A stretch of 64,000 nt of DNA from Hypericum androsaemum. Its lineage: Eukaryota; Streptophyta; Magnoliopsida; Malpighiales; Hypericaceae. The notes beneath the pieces are model-generated. The model saw only the letters and a program-made list of their open reading frames with translations. It had not been told where the DNA came from and did no database searches. The position numbers were made by a program, and so were the translations under genes. The DNA lies in the NCBI GenBank assembly GCA_963995505.1, contig OZ023196.1, forward strand, positions 10,413,106-10,477,105. Reading direction: 5' to 3'. Shown in pieces: positions 44,113 through 54,745 of this stretch (positions are counted from its first letter, which is position 1; the number at the start of each line of letters is the position of its first letter).

Positions 44113-44962
44113 GCATTGGTATGAGGCAAGAAGGTCCAGCAGAGAAGCAGTTCGAGGTTGTGGAGCACGGGGCTGATCGAAAAATAGAGGACGCGTCTAT
44201 TGGTCACAAGGTTGCTTCAGCAAGTGGACTTGCTAGTTGGGGTTCGATGGAGGTTGGAGAGAATAGGCCAAGCAAGCTCAGAAGCTCGAGTTTGGGGGCT
44301 GGCTCCAAGTGATTGAACAAAAAGTGAAGAGAAAGTTGAGATGGTCTTATTGATGCAGTTATCTATGGTCTGAGATGGAGTCGGTAGAGTCAGATTAGTT
44401 TTGCAAGATCTCATGGTTCTTCATGGGGCGGTGTTTTGTCAAGGTGGAGTTTGTTGAGGTTCGGGTGAAGCTTCATGGTTCTTCCACGAGATGATTTCTC
44501 GCCAAGGTAGAGATTGTTGGGATGGAGAGAAATAAGAGATTGTTGGGATGGCGAGAAATAGCATTGGTTTGAGGCAAGAAGATCCAGCAGAAAAGTAGTT
44601 CGAGGTTGTGGAGCATGGGGCTGACCGAAAAATAGAGGGCGTGTCTATTGGTCGTAAGGTTGCTTTTGCAGGTGGACTTGCTAGTTGGGGTTCAATGGAG
44701 ATTGGAGGAAATAGACCAAGCAAGCTCAGAAGCTCGAGTTTGGGGGCTGGCTCCAAGTGATTGAACAAAAGGTGAAGAGAAAGTTGAGATGGTCATATTG
44801 ATGCAGTTATCTATGGTCCGAGATGGAGTCGGTGGAGTCGGATTAGTTTTGCAAGATCTCATAGTTCTTCATAGGGCGGTGTTTTGTCAAGGTGGAGTTT
44901 GTTGAAGTTCAGGTGAAGCTTCATGGTTCTTCCACGAGATGATTTCTCGCCAAGGTGGAGAT
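44113..44962 (+). repeat. Two-copy tandem repeat of about 400 bp in the 3' part of family X
   Basis: agcattggtatgaggcaaga (about 44111) to the PPT tagagat (about 44513) recurs from agcattggtttgaggcaaga (about 44562) to 44962. Each copy ends in a PPT followed by tgttgggatgg. Between them at 44514-44560 are two LTR starts only a few bases long. This is a duplicated 3' UTR, not a coding region. Confidence 0.85.
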
Positions 44963-45272
44963 TGTTGGGATGGCGAGAAATAGGAAAGATTTATTTCCTA
45001 TTCCTATTCCTATTCTGACTAGGTTTTGGACTCCTAATCTGACCTAAATAGGTTACTTGTACACCAAGGGTTTGTATCTATATAAAGACATGTTACCCTA
45101 GGTTTTTTGTATGGCTTTGTGGCTCGGAAACTCATCAATAAAAGTTCTCCTTTCTCCCCGTGGATGTAGGCATTAGGCCGAACCACGTTATCTCTTGTGT
45201 CTGTGTTCTTTGCGCATTTTGTTCCCTAGTTGCTGAATTCCTAACAATTGGTATCAGAGCTAAGGTTGGAGG

Positions 45273-45542
45273 ATGTCGAATCACGGCGCGAAGTTTGCTC
45301 TTGTGAAGTTCGATGGTTCATTGAATTTTGGGTTATGGCAAAGGCGTGTCAGGGATCTCCTCGTGCAGCAAGGGATGGTTATCGCGCTCTCGGAGAAGAA
45401 GTCCGAGAAGATGGAGGAGCAAGAGTGGGAAGAGTTGGAGGCCAAGGCGGTAGCGAAGATTCGCTTGTGCTTGGCGGATGATGAGGAGCCACCGGCTGGG
45501 TTGTGGAATAGGATCCAGGTTGGAGTCAAAGAAGTTCAATAG
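45273..45542 (+). pseudogene. Copia gag N-terminus, copy 2
   Basis: MSNHGAKFALVKFDGSLNFG with the same stop position region as copy 1 (KEVQ-stop). Because both copies end at the same place, the truncation predates their duplication. The next 150 bp lead into the second direct-repeat copy. Confidence 0.8.
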
Positions 45543-45702
45543 AAGTGGCTTCAAGTGCTGAGAAGGGCGCATGAAGGGGATTATCCAGGATGAACTCACA
45601 TAGTGGACGACTCTCCTTTGCCAGTGGTTTTCTCCCCGTCTTGGGGTTTCCACGTAATTCTTGTGTCTCGTGTTTTACTCGTTTCGATCTTATTTCTCAA
45701 TA

Positions 45703-46020
45703 CTGTGACTCGAATACTCATCAATAGAAGTTCTCATTTTTCTCTGTAGACGTATGCATTAGGTCGAATTACGTAATCTCTCGTGTCCATTATTCGCATT
45801 TTTGTTCTCTTGATATTCTCGATTTTCTAACGGTCTTTTCTTAAAGAAGAAACCAACATTCAAAATGAAAATAGCAAACTAGTTTTTTTTAAGGAAGAAA
45901 ATAGCAAACTAGTTGAAATGGAAGCATATATAGATCCCGTCTTGTTACATGCAACAAAATAACAGAATAAAACCGAAAGACAAGCAGCAAAACTGACAAA
46001 ACAGCTTTTGCTAGCTAGAT
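45703..46020 (+). repeat. Direct duplication, copy 2
   Basis: Almost identical to 42522-42838, with small changes such as tgtaggca versus tatgca. The right flank (gattcctg) is unlike that of copy 1, so the copies flank the inserted array. Confidence 0.9.
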
Positions 46021-46514
46021 GATTCCTGTTTTTTGAGGACCAGATGATTCCTGTTATATACTATTTTTTTAGCCTGTTTGGAAACCTTAAAAAAATGGGA
46101 ATCGGAATTCCTTTCCGGAGTTTTAAAGATAGGTTATAATTTTACAAATTGACGAGCCACTGTCTTGCGGTTTTATTTCTCTAACCAACTAATATATGTT
46201 TTACCTATTTAATTGTGCGACGTGCTACGTGGCAAATTGAATGACATCAAGTGGTACGTGGATGTTGGAAAGTACTAAACTAATTACAATCAAACGAATA
46301 TCAATTGGGCGAAAGTTATTTAAAATTTATGTTATAGTCAGAAAATTTAGAATTATAAAATAGTGATGTTGTTAAATGTGCGTAACCGAATTGGAGTTTG
46401 ACTTTTTATTTTAAGGATGTGAGATACTATTTTATTGATATTATACCTTTGGGTTAAGGTGCCTTTTTCAATCCTTGCTTTGAATTTTATTGTCGTACCA
46501 TCTTTGATTCTTTA
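46021..46514. other. Intergenic DNA, no feature seen
   Basis: AT-rich sequence between the duplication and the MULE. cagatgattcctgtt occurs twice near 46017-46055. Confidence 0.4.
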
Positions 46515-46523
46515 TAACATTTA

Positions 46524-47238
46524 GGGAAAAGTCCACTTTAGTACCCTGTAGTATCGCAAAAAATCAAGTCAGTACCCTGTAGTTTAAAATGTATCAATTG
46601 AGTCATACTTATTCCAATTAACATCAATTAGAGGCCCGGGCAGCTGCCCAGACCTGCCCGAACCTACCCGACCCCTGCCCGAACTACGTGGCCAGCCACG
46701 TCACCAAATTTTGATGACGTGGCACCACGTGGAGAGGAGGAGGAGGAGGACGCGGGGAGGAGGACGCGGGGGGAGGAGGAGGAGGAGGACGCAGGGGGAG
46801 GAGGACGCAGGGGGAGGAGGAAGCGGGGAGGAGGAGGAGGAGGAGGAGGACGCGGGGAGGAGGAGGACGTGGGGAGGAGGAGGAGGAGGAGGAGGAGGAC
46901 GCGGGGGGAGGAGGAGGAGGAGGACGCGGGGGGAGGAGGAGGAGGACGCGGGGGGAGGAGGAGGAGGAGGAGGAGGACACGGGGGGATGAGGAGGAGGAG
47001 GATGCGGGGGGAGGAGGCGGAGGAGGAGGAGGAGGGGAGGAGGAGGAGGAGGAGGGAAGGAGATGGATGTCCACGTAGTTCGGGCAGGGGCCGGGTAGGT
47101 TCGGGCAGGTCCGGGCAGCTGCCCGGGCCTCTAATTGATGTTAATTGGAATAAATATGACTCAATTGATACGTTTTAAACCACAGGGTACTGACTTGATT
47201 TTTTACGATACCACAGGGTACTAAAGTAGACTTTTCCC
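46524..47238. mobile_element. MULE with 168-bp TIRs around a purine tract, 9-bp TSD
   Basis: TIRs 46524-46691 and 47071-47238 are inverted and very similar (starting gggaaaagtc.actttagta). Flanks are exact 9-bp copies of taacattta (46515-46523 and 47239-47247). This is a complete non-autonomous Mutator-like element of 715 bp. The TIRs carry repeated gcccgaac/ctgcccg and a gcccgggcagctgcccg palindrome-like stretch. Confidence 0.93.
46733..47062 (+). repeat. (GGA)n / GAGGAGGACGCGGGG purine-biased minisatellite
   Basis: About 330 bp almost wholly G and A on the plus strand: runs of gga joined by gacgcgggg units of varying spacing. Such polypurine DNA can form triplex (H-DNA) or G-quadruplex structures. 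The long Pro/Ser/Leu and Glu/Gly frames on either strand are repeat artefacts. Confidence 0.95.
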
Positions 47239-47247
47239 TAACATTTA

Positions 47248-47740
47248 TTCTCCCCATGAACATGTATATTGCATCAACATTTTGTTTGCAAGTGGGGAAG
47301 GACTATCTGTGTGATAAGTTCTCGATGGTAATTTAATACTTTTTCTATTGCCTAACGCCACCTAAGGGCTGCTGTTTTCTTTTAATATATCTGGTATCCA
47401 GTCTACCTGGACCGATTAATCAAGATTTGAGTTGGGTGAGATTTTTGAAAGATGTCAAACTTCTCTCAACAAGTATTTAACATTAGTGCACTCCCAAAGA
47501 CTCAAACTTCAAACTTGATTAAACTAAAACAAATACCTTACTCGTTGATCTAATTACTTGTTTGTTACTATTTTTTCTAATCCTATTAGATAAATATTTT
47601 TGTCATAGGGTTCTCTCTTTGCTTCTCGTTGTTAAATGCTCAAGTCCCCAGATCAAATAACCAGATCTGCGCTCTCACCTTAATTCACTAATTCTTTCAT
47701 TTTGCAACTTTTTTCTGTTCTTCTTCTCTCTCCTTAATAG
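47248..47740 (+). promoter_or_regulatory. Upstream region of MIR172
   Basis: Contains CT-rich stretches (cttttttctgttcttcttctctctcc) directly before the hairpin, like a plant 5' UTR. No definite TATA box or start site could be assigned. A MULE ends 500 bp upstream. Confidence 0.35.
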
Positions 47741-47873
47741 CCAGTCGTTGGTTGCAGGTGCAGCATCTTCAAGATTCACGCGTCAGATGGTAAAACGAAC
47801 CCTTTGGACAGCAGTTTACCTTTGAAGGTGAGAATCTTGATGATGCTGCACCTGCCATGAATGACTCCAAATA
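47741..47873 (+). ncRNA. MIR172: MIR172 precursor hairpin
   Basis: The 3' arm contains gaatcttgatgatgctgca, the miR172 core; the 21-nt mature form is 47831-47851. The 5' arm (about 47758-47780, gcagcatcttcaagattcac) pairs with it with one internal mismatch. The star with a 2-nt overhang would be 47760-47780. The stem continues outward (gcaggt against acctgc, then agtcgttgg against its partner), and a loop of about 50 nt joins the arms. Mature RNA on the 3' arm and star on the 5' arm is the MIR172 arrangement. miR172 represses AP2-like genes and so controls phase change, flowering time and floral organ identity. The last base is C here, where many annotated forms have U or G. Confidence 0.92.
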
Positions 47874-49002
47874 GATGAGCAACGTAAAGTTGCTATCTAG
47901 GTTCGAACCGGAGAAAGATATCATATGTTTGTAAATCTTTTCCTACCAAATTCTAGAATTGGGTTCCTTTTGCTCAAAAAAGTTTTGAAATTCGATTCAT
48001 AGATTGGTGTACAACAAGGTACGTCGAGCTTATTTTTTTGTCCCTTTCCCTTTTCTTTTCCTGATCATTTTCTTTTCTATATATGATAATCGTTGACTTC
48101 AGTATGCTAGATAAGATTTCATCAAGAAATCAAAAATCATTGATTAAGGAGCAGTTACATGAAATTAGAGCAGGTTTGGGTTTCTACAACTCTATTTCGC
48201 AACAGGAGATACGTTGAACCTAAACAATTTAAACTTGATTCTTTTATACTAGATATATTTTTTCATTATTTGTAATATTCAGAGTCGAATATTGTCACAT
48301 CCTATTTATCAGCAGTTTTTGCAATGTTGTTGACCTTGTTGTTGACATTAGTTTTTTTTCAGTAAATATAAATGACATTAGTTGGATCTTGTCACCATCT
48401 AACTCATTCGTGTAGACCTACTTTCCATTCAAATATAATAGATATGCTGTCTCTTTAAAAAAAATTGGGTGGCGACTATTTTCTACCGATGAACTTTCTC
48501 AAAAAAAAAAAACTTTCTCACAAGTATATAATTTTAGTAATACTAGATTATGCAGTATTTTTTGAAACGTAATTTCTTACACCAAGACATTTTTCGAGTT
48601 AAACTATAGACCTTCTTAAAATTTAAAATGACTTGTGCCGTTATGATATATGCCCTTTCACAAATATAAATGCCGTCAGAACCTCTTGTTGATGTCTGTC
48701 TAGCTTTCATATCCGGTACACTAAATTATATGATGGATTGTTTGATCGGTCTACCAATCTGTATTTTTTCTAACCGGTCAAATCACATTTTTTAAAAGCT
48801 ATGAAATTTTTGTATTCTCACGAACATCAATAATTCAAATGTGAATTATATTTTAGCATAACTATGTGTATTTTCTATATAAATAAAAAACACTTTTTAT
48901 ATATCACTTGCTAGTATATTATAACCGTTAAATATTATAGCTGCACATATTTTAATTATACAATATGAATTATTTTATTTTACCAAGTTAGTTTTCATCT
49001 TA
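47874..49002. other. MIR172 3' flank and AT-rich intergenic DNA
   Basis: The first few hundred bases may belong to the MIR172 primary transcript (AT-rich, no frame). The remainder shows no recognised feature. Confidence 0.45.
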
Positions 49003-51040
49003 ACCTTTTTTTTACTAAATGGAAAATTTTATTTCCAAAGAAAAAAAATGGCAAAGAAACAAAACATCGAGACCCCACCACAAGCTAACCCACATACGGG
49101 TAAACAAATTACCTAAACCTAACCTCCACCTACCCCACACTCCGAGTAGTCAAGGAAGCGTTCATTGGTCGATAGGCCAGAGGAAAGCATATACCACCTA
49201 AATCTAAGCTCAAGCTAACCCACATGCCGAATATTCGAGAGGGACGTCCACCAACCAATAGGTTAGGGAAGCGTCAACCTAATGCACCTAGCCTCAAGCA
49301 TGCCCACAAGCTGGGTAGTCGAGAGGAACACATGCACCCGCTAATCCGCATATAAGTATGTATGGGGTCACAACCACATCCTCTGTAAAAAACTCCGTCA
49401 CAGAAAAATCAAGTGAGAATAAAAAGACAACAGAAAAAGACTGCCTAGCGCTATCACTGCGTAAACCTTAAAAATGGGAGGGGAGAAAGATCTTGTCCTA
49501 TAAACCAAATTAAAAATATAGTGCAGAAGACCACAAACAATCCTCTCGTAGTTTGGACAAGGCATTTACCATCTCGTTCCCCTCCCGGTAGTTCTGGGAC
49601 ACTATGAACTCCATAGACTCCAGCAGCACAAGGACCTGTAGCCATCGATTGTGAATCCTTCAAGGCACATTCCCCCATCAAAAATGAAATTAAGAGAAGA
49701 CATGAGCATAGTTAGTTTCTAACTAAATTCTATGCCATCCTTGGCTATTAGCAATCTCCACTGCCAACAAAGTTGTCACCAATTCTGCCTCAAAAGAAAA
49801 TCTGATCCCCAACTGCGAGATGAAACACCCCTGAACAAACCCACGATGATTGTGGAAGACCCCAACTACAGTAGAACCACCTAGAGAACTTATAGTATTA
49901 GTGTTGTACTTAATCCAACCCGGAAGAGGACAATGCCATCGAACTTCCACGATCTCAGGAGTATGACCAGGTCGCCCCCACTCCCAGAGCACACAAAATG
50001 GCAAGGTCATCCTGATTATTAAACATAGTCCCAATATCGATGGAGAGCCTCAGCAACACATGCTCAACTAAGCGTCAAAGTAGAAGAAGCACGAGGAGCA
50101 AGGTTCTTGAATATTCTCTAGTTCTGGGCTGACTAGACCGCACAAACCCCAATAATTAAGGTGAGTTTCCAAAGTGCCACAACTTGTGGGCTGAACTTGA
50201 ACTATATCACCATAACACACAACTGAGAGAAACTTCCCACAATCGAGAATAAAAGTCAAAAAGCCGAGAAAAGCCTCTCCCATATCTCACAAGAAATAGG
50301 ACAAGAGATGAGGACATGGTCAATAGTCTCCTCATCAGACAAAAAAAAGGGAGCAGAATGAGGGCAGAATGAAACCCCGCCTACACAAGAAATCCTAAGA
50401 AGACAGCTTTTCATGAATGGCCAGCAGACAAGTGAAAGAGCGGCAAGGAGGGATGAAGTTGCCCCAAATTCAAGACCCCCAATGCACCAAAGGAAGAGTA
50501 TATAGGAAGTGGTTATACATGTTCTTCTATGTCATAGTACCAATGTAATACGCTAAGATGTCATCCACAATTTGCTTGTGTTTCACACAAAATTTATGAA
50601 GGAGGCGCCACCTCTGATTCATATAGTAATATGAAATAGGCTGCTCAAAGAAGTGACGCAGATGATTCAGGATAGATAGATGATCAACAATCACAAACCT
50701 TCCAAATTAAGAAGGAAACGAGTACTGAGAGATCTCAAAAAGTAGGAAACGAGTGCTTGCATCCCTTCCAAATGAAGAAGAAGACATAACACCTCAGAGA
50801 TGTTCCATCCAGAATTAAAAAATGTAGCATTCATCTTAGGTAAAGAGCACAAACCCAAGCCACCTCCTCTTTGGGCACATAGCAGCGCTACCAAGAAACA
50901 AAGCATGAAACATGCTTTAAGATATCTCCAGTCTATAGGAAACTCCCGATACGAGACTATACAGAGCAAAGTAGATCAGCAGGCCACTAGTACACCATCA
51001 TCAAATGGACAAAAGAAGCCTGGATAAGAGATTCTACCAA
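49003..51040 (-). mobile_element. LINE relic, minus strand
   Basis: The 3' end lies at the left: on the minus strand aataaaattttccatttagt leads into A9 near 49005-49014. Coding pieces in broken frames read leftwards: a degenerate RT/zinc-binding region (50691-50969 and 50068-50283); then RNase H (49723-50034, with CPLPGWIKYNTNTISSLG, GVFHNHRGFVQGCF and FEAELVTTLLAVEIA); then its end (about 49560-49700, SMEFIVSQNYREGNEMVNALSKL). The order and spacing match L1-type plant LINE ORF2. The 5' part is missing, and the right limit is set only by loss of similarity. Confidence 0.75.
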
Positions 51041-52091
51041 GCAGACATTTTCTAGCGAGTTGCTTGACGTCGACTATGGATTTTATTGTGACCTAAATAG
51101 TATGCGATATTTTCTAGTGCAAATATCTACCACCCTCGCTAGCTATATAGCAAATTGAACGGCGACCTAATTGTAGACACTAATCCAACTCTCACAGTAA
51201 ACTAGTACTACGACTAAATCTAATTCAGTTATGAAATTCTCTTCTTAAGGATCATCTCTCGATAGTGAGATCGTTCTTTACCTACTTGTATTGGTCGACT
51301 TTTATGTTAACTTTTGTTACCTCTCGGCCTCTTCGTGCTAACTTGATTCGAAGACCACTTGATTAGACTAAACTAATCATCGCTCCTGCTAACCTTAATT
51401 ACCTCTCGGCTAACCTTAGTTTATGAAAGCTATAATCAAACCAGAGACTAACAGTTAGAGACATAATTGAAATTTTTTGTTACTTGACATGCTAATACAT
51501 GGTGTAAAATTTACCAATAAAAATAACATAATTGAAAAATGTATCAACCACTGTTAAATCGCCAATAAATATTAATATAAATGACGTTTAGGTTAAAATC
51601 TATTTTTTATTAATTTTAAAAAATAAATTATTTTTTAAGTTTTCAAAACTTCAAAAAAATTTAATAAGAAAGCACCTCCATTTAAGTCAGATGGATCCTA
51701 TAGTGACCCAAGTTCGACAACAATGAGGATGGCCAAACCAGTGGAGGCGAGGAGGTCGTAGATTCCGGCAGCTGGAGAGCTCAACACCCAAGCTCCTTAG
51801 ACTACCCACAGCAGCAGCCCACATAACCCAGTTTACGGAATAAACAATTAATTTTTCTTTTATCTATATCAAATCCAACTCAATTACATATTTTCTTACC
51901 TACAGTAGCAACCCACTAGTTCACAGAAAAAATAATTAATTTCTCTCTCATCCACATATTATCTACTATCATTTTTTGGAATACTAAATTAGATAGAAAT
52001 ACTCGAGGTACAAATGGAAATCGGAAATCATAAATTACGAATACGAGAATTTCAAATTACAAATATAGAAATTTCAAATTACATAATTAAT
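51041..52091. other. AT-rich intergenic DNA, no feature seen
   Basis: No gene or repeat unit was recognised beyond short runs of aatt and aaattaca phrases near 52040-52085. Confidence 0.4.
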
Positions 52092-52390
52092 TATCGTTTC
52101 TGAACTTTTGCCAAATATGCTCAATTAAATCACTTTTCAGAGCGTTATGAGCTTCGCTATTGCGGAGCTGTTCCCTAGCAGTCATGTAGGTGGATAAATT
52201 TCTGATGCATTCAATAGAAAATTAAAAAGGTTCTTCATTGTCCTCTTCATTACGAAATTCGGCCGGATCATGATAACATAGATATGTGTCTCGTTCGTCC
52301 TCCACTATCATATTGTGCAATATGATGCAAGCCTTCATAATTCTTCCCATTAATTCCTTGTCCCAAAGAAGACATGTACGTCGAATGAAT
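52092..52390 (-). pseudogene. PIF/Harbinger transposase (HARBI1/ALP1-like), C-terminal relic
   Basis: The minus-strand frame reads MGRIMKACIILHNMIVEDER, then DTYLCYHDPAEFRNEEDNEEPF, then a stop, then ECIRNLSTYMTAREQLRN and ALKSDLIEHIWQKF to the final stop. The ACIILHNMIVEDE and LIEHIW motifs mark the C-terminus of plant Harbinger-type DDE nucleases. Only the last 90 or so residues remain, with at least one stop, and no TIRs were found. Confidence 0.8.
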
Positions 52391-52713
52391 AAAAATATGT
52401 TAACATTGAACTCTATTCATAGAGATTTGAAAATTAATAATTTTCATAATTTTTTAGTTTTGCTAAAGATAAGGTCAGTTTAGATAACCACAAAAATATT
52501 ATCTAAAAAATCTATTTTTAACGAATAACATTATGTCAAGTGGAACTAAATAAATAGATAAGAGAAAAAAAAAAGTTGAATGGGCTTAATTGCCGTGCGC
52601 GAGCACAGAGCCTGTCAGACTCCATCGCGCGGTCGAGCGCCCCTTTTTCCACGTCATTCTTTTTTTTAATATTAAAATACCACCCGCTTGAGCGTACATC
52701 TCGCTGCTGCTGG

Positions 52714-53510
52714 TAGGGGTGAGCAAAACATCTGACATCCGATATCCGAAATTTTTTTCGGATTCAGATTCAGATAATTTTGTGTTCGGATTCAGAATCG
52801 GATTATCCGAACAATATAATTCAGATTCGGATTCGGATTCGGATAGCAAAATTATAAATTCGGATTATCCGAATATCCGAAATATAAATGTAACTTAAAA
52901 TAGGTCATATGGGCTTGGGCTTTCTCTATAAAAAAATATCTAACTTGTATACATTGTCTCTCTGTGTTATGCAATTGATAGACCAAAATTACGTCTAACC
53001 AAATCCTAAAAGAAAATTATATGCACCACCAAGCTGTTGTCCTCCTCGTATCTGGCCTCCCCGTACAAAGCTTGTTTTAACTCCCAAACTTTCTCTGCCT
53101 TTTCATGAACTGGCCAACTGGGTGTGACTTGAAACCTCTTAAAACAGAAGCAATTGTATGCCTTGGTTTGGAAGAGCTCGTCTCGATTTGGACACTTGAG
53201 TTTAATCATTCTTGCGTTATTTTCAGCAAGAATTATGCGTTTATTTTTTTTTGGTTATGGTTATTTTGGCTTTTTCCTTTACTACGTTGAGGTGCTAATG
53301 GATACTTGGTTTTTAATTTTTAGGAGATTTTTGAAAAATTCGGATAATTCGGATTATCCGAATCCGTATCCGAAATAATTTTGGATTTTGGGATTTCAGA
53401 TAATTCGTTATTCGGATTCGAATTCGGATCGAGAAATAGTTATTTCGGATATTTTGGATAATGAGAAATTCGGATAATTCAAATTTGGATTATCCGAATG
53501 CTCACCCCTA
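52714..53510. mobile_element. Non-autonomous hAT element, 797 bp
   Basis: Ends taggggtgagca and tgctcacccc(ta) are inverted. Flanking 8-bp sites gctgctgg (52706-52713) and actgcggg (53511-53518) match at 6 of 8. Subterminal regions are crowded with ttatccgaa and ttcggattc on both strands. No transposase is present. Confidence 0.8.
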
Positions 53511-53518
53511 ACTGCGGG

Positions 53519-53848
53519 TGGTCTTAGAGATTGGGGGAGGAGGAAGATGGTTTTGTTTCGGAACTTTTGGTGAGGACGAAGATGATTAAATTTTTTATTA
53601 AAAAAATTAACCCACGTCAAATTTTTTATAGTCATTGTGGCCACGTCACTACCAATTTGTCCCATCATCACTGGTTCCCAGAATTTTCAAGTTGTACAAT
53701 TAAATGGTAGTTTTAGATAAACATAAGGTATTCTTTTTGGAGTTTTTAAAATACAAGGCCTAAAATATATATTTTGAATAATAAATAGTATTAAACTTTC
53801 TTTAACTCTAAATTGAAAGTTGAATTCTGCTCAGTTGCAGCGAGAGGA
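53519..53848. other. DNA between two hAT elements, no feature seen
   Basis: A short stretch with no recognised gene. It contains part of a minus-strand frame that has no domain. Confidence 0.4.
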
Positions 53849-53856
53849 GGTGCAAC

Positions 53857-54737
53857 TAGGGGTGTGCATTCGGGATATCCCGATCCCAAATACCGAATAC
53901 CGAATATCCCGAATACCGAAATAAAAAAAATTCCATACCGATCCCGATCCCGATCCCGAATTTAATTCGGTATCATACCGAATACCGAATTAAATTCGGG
54001 ACTGGGATCGGGATTTACCTGTAATCCCGAAATTTCCCAAGTTCAAAACACAAAGGTTCTGTGAAACTAAATATGGAAAATTAATTTTGTTCCACGAAGC
54101 TGTAAACACGATTACAACTCCTCTTCTACAACCTGAGCAAAGAACATTAGAAATTCCCCATTCACTTATATCAGATGATCAAGTAGAGTAAGAGAAATCC
54201 AAATTAGAAAAAATCCCCAAATTAGAAATCCCTAAATTTCGAACCCTAATTTTATTTTGCAATTTAGGGTCGAGGCTGGCCTGGGACTCAGAGAGGCTAC
54301 GAGGTGTGGTGGGCGAGGGTTGTGGTGGCCGAAGTCGTCGGTGGAAGCTCTGAAGGAAGAGGCGTCGTGGTTGGTTGGTCGGAGTGTTTATCCTTGTTTG
54401 TGTCGAGAGAGAGAAGGGGATTTTTTTGGTGAGAAGAGAGAAGAGAACGTAGGTGTGGCCAAGTTGGCTTGTTGCGTCCCTTCTGAGAGGTGAGGCTGTG
54501 TGGGTTTTTTTCCTTATATTTATAATCTGACAAATTTTTATTTAGTACTTCGGCATTCGGTAAATTTCGGTATAATATCGGTATATTCCGAAATTTTACC
54601 GAATACCGAAATTCACCGAATTTTCCTAAAAACCGCTACCGAATTAAATTCCGAATACCGATATCCCGATCCCGAACTCCCGAATACCGAAAAAAATTGG
54701 GATATCCCGAATCCCAAATCCCATTTGCACACCCCTA
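53857..54737. mobile_element. Non-autonomous hAT element, 881 bp, exact 8-bp TSD
   Basis: Ends taggggtgtgcattcggg and its inverse (tttgcacacccct) lie between exact copies of ggtgcaac (53849-53856 and 54738-54745). Subterminal blocks repeat ccgaatacc, atcccgatcccg and their inverses. The TIR start is shared with the hAT elements at 31456 and 52714. The middle part (54040-54530) has no transposase homology. Confidence 0.92.
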
Positions 54738-54745
54738 GGTGCAAC

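Larger units (their letters stand above)
42843..45702 (+). mobile_element. Tandem LTR-gag-LTR-gag array of a Tnt1-like Copia element (family X)
   Basis: LTR 1 is 42843-43121 (tgttgggatggcgag to gaattcataaca) and LTR 2 is 44963-45246. Both are followed by a PBS (mutated gtggtatcaagagc at 43123; intact tggtatcagagc at 45249) and a gag start. A PPT (caaggtggagat) precedes LTR 2. An LTR-internal-LTR-internal order without outer closure suggests unequal recombination or a tandem insertion. Pol is nearly gone: only a degenerate RT-like stretch (about 43970-44110, AKPLVTPRANW, LYAMAC) remains. Confidence 0.8.

Noticed and set aside
46664..47178. Pro/Ser/Leu-rich and Glu/Gly-rich frames over the GGA tract
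   Set aside because: Translation of a simple polypurine repeat inside a MULE; frames exist on both strands.
54257..54533. Open frames within the 881-bp hAT element
   Set aside because: Both strands are open over the same stretch and neither resembles a transposase or host protein.
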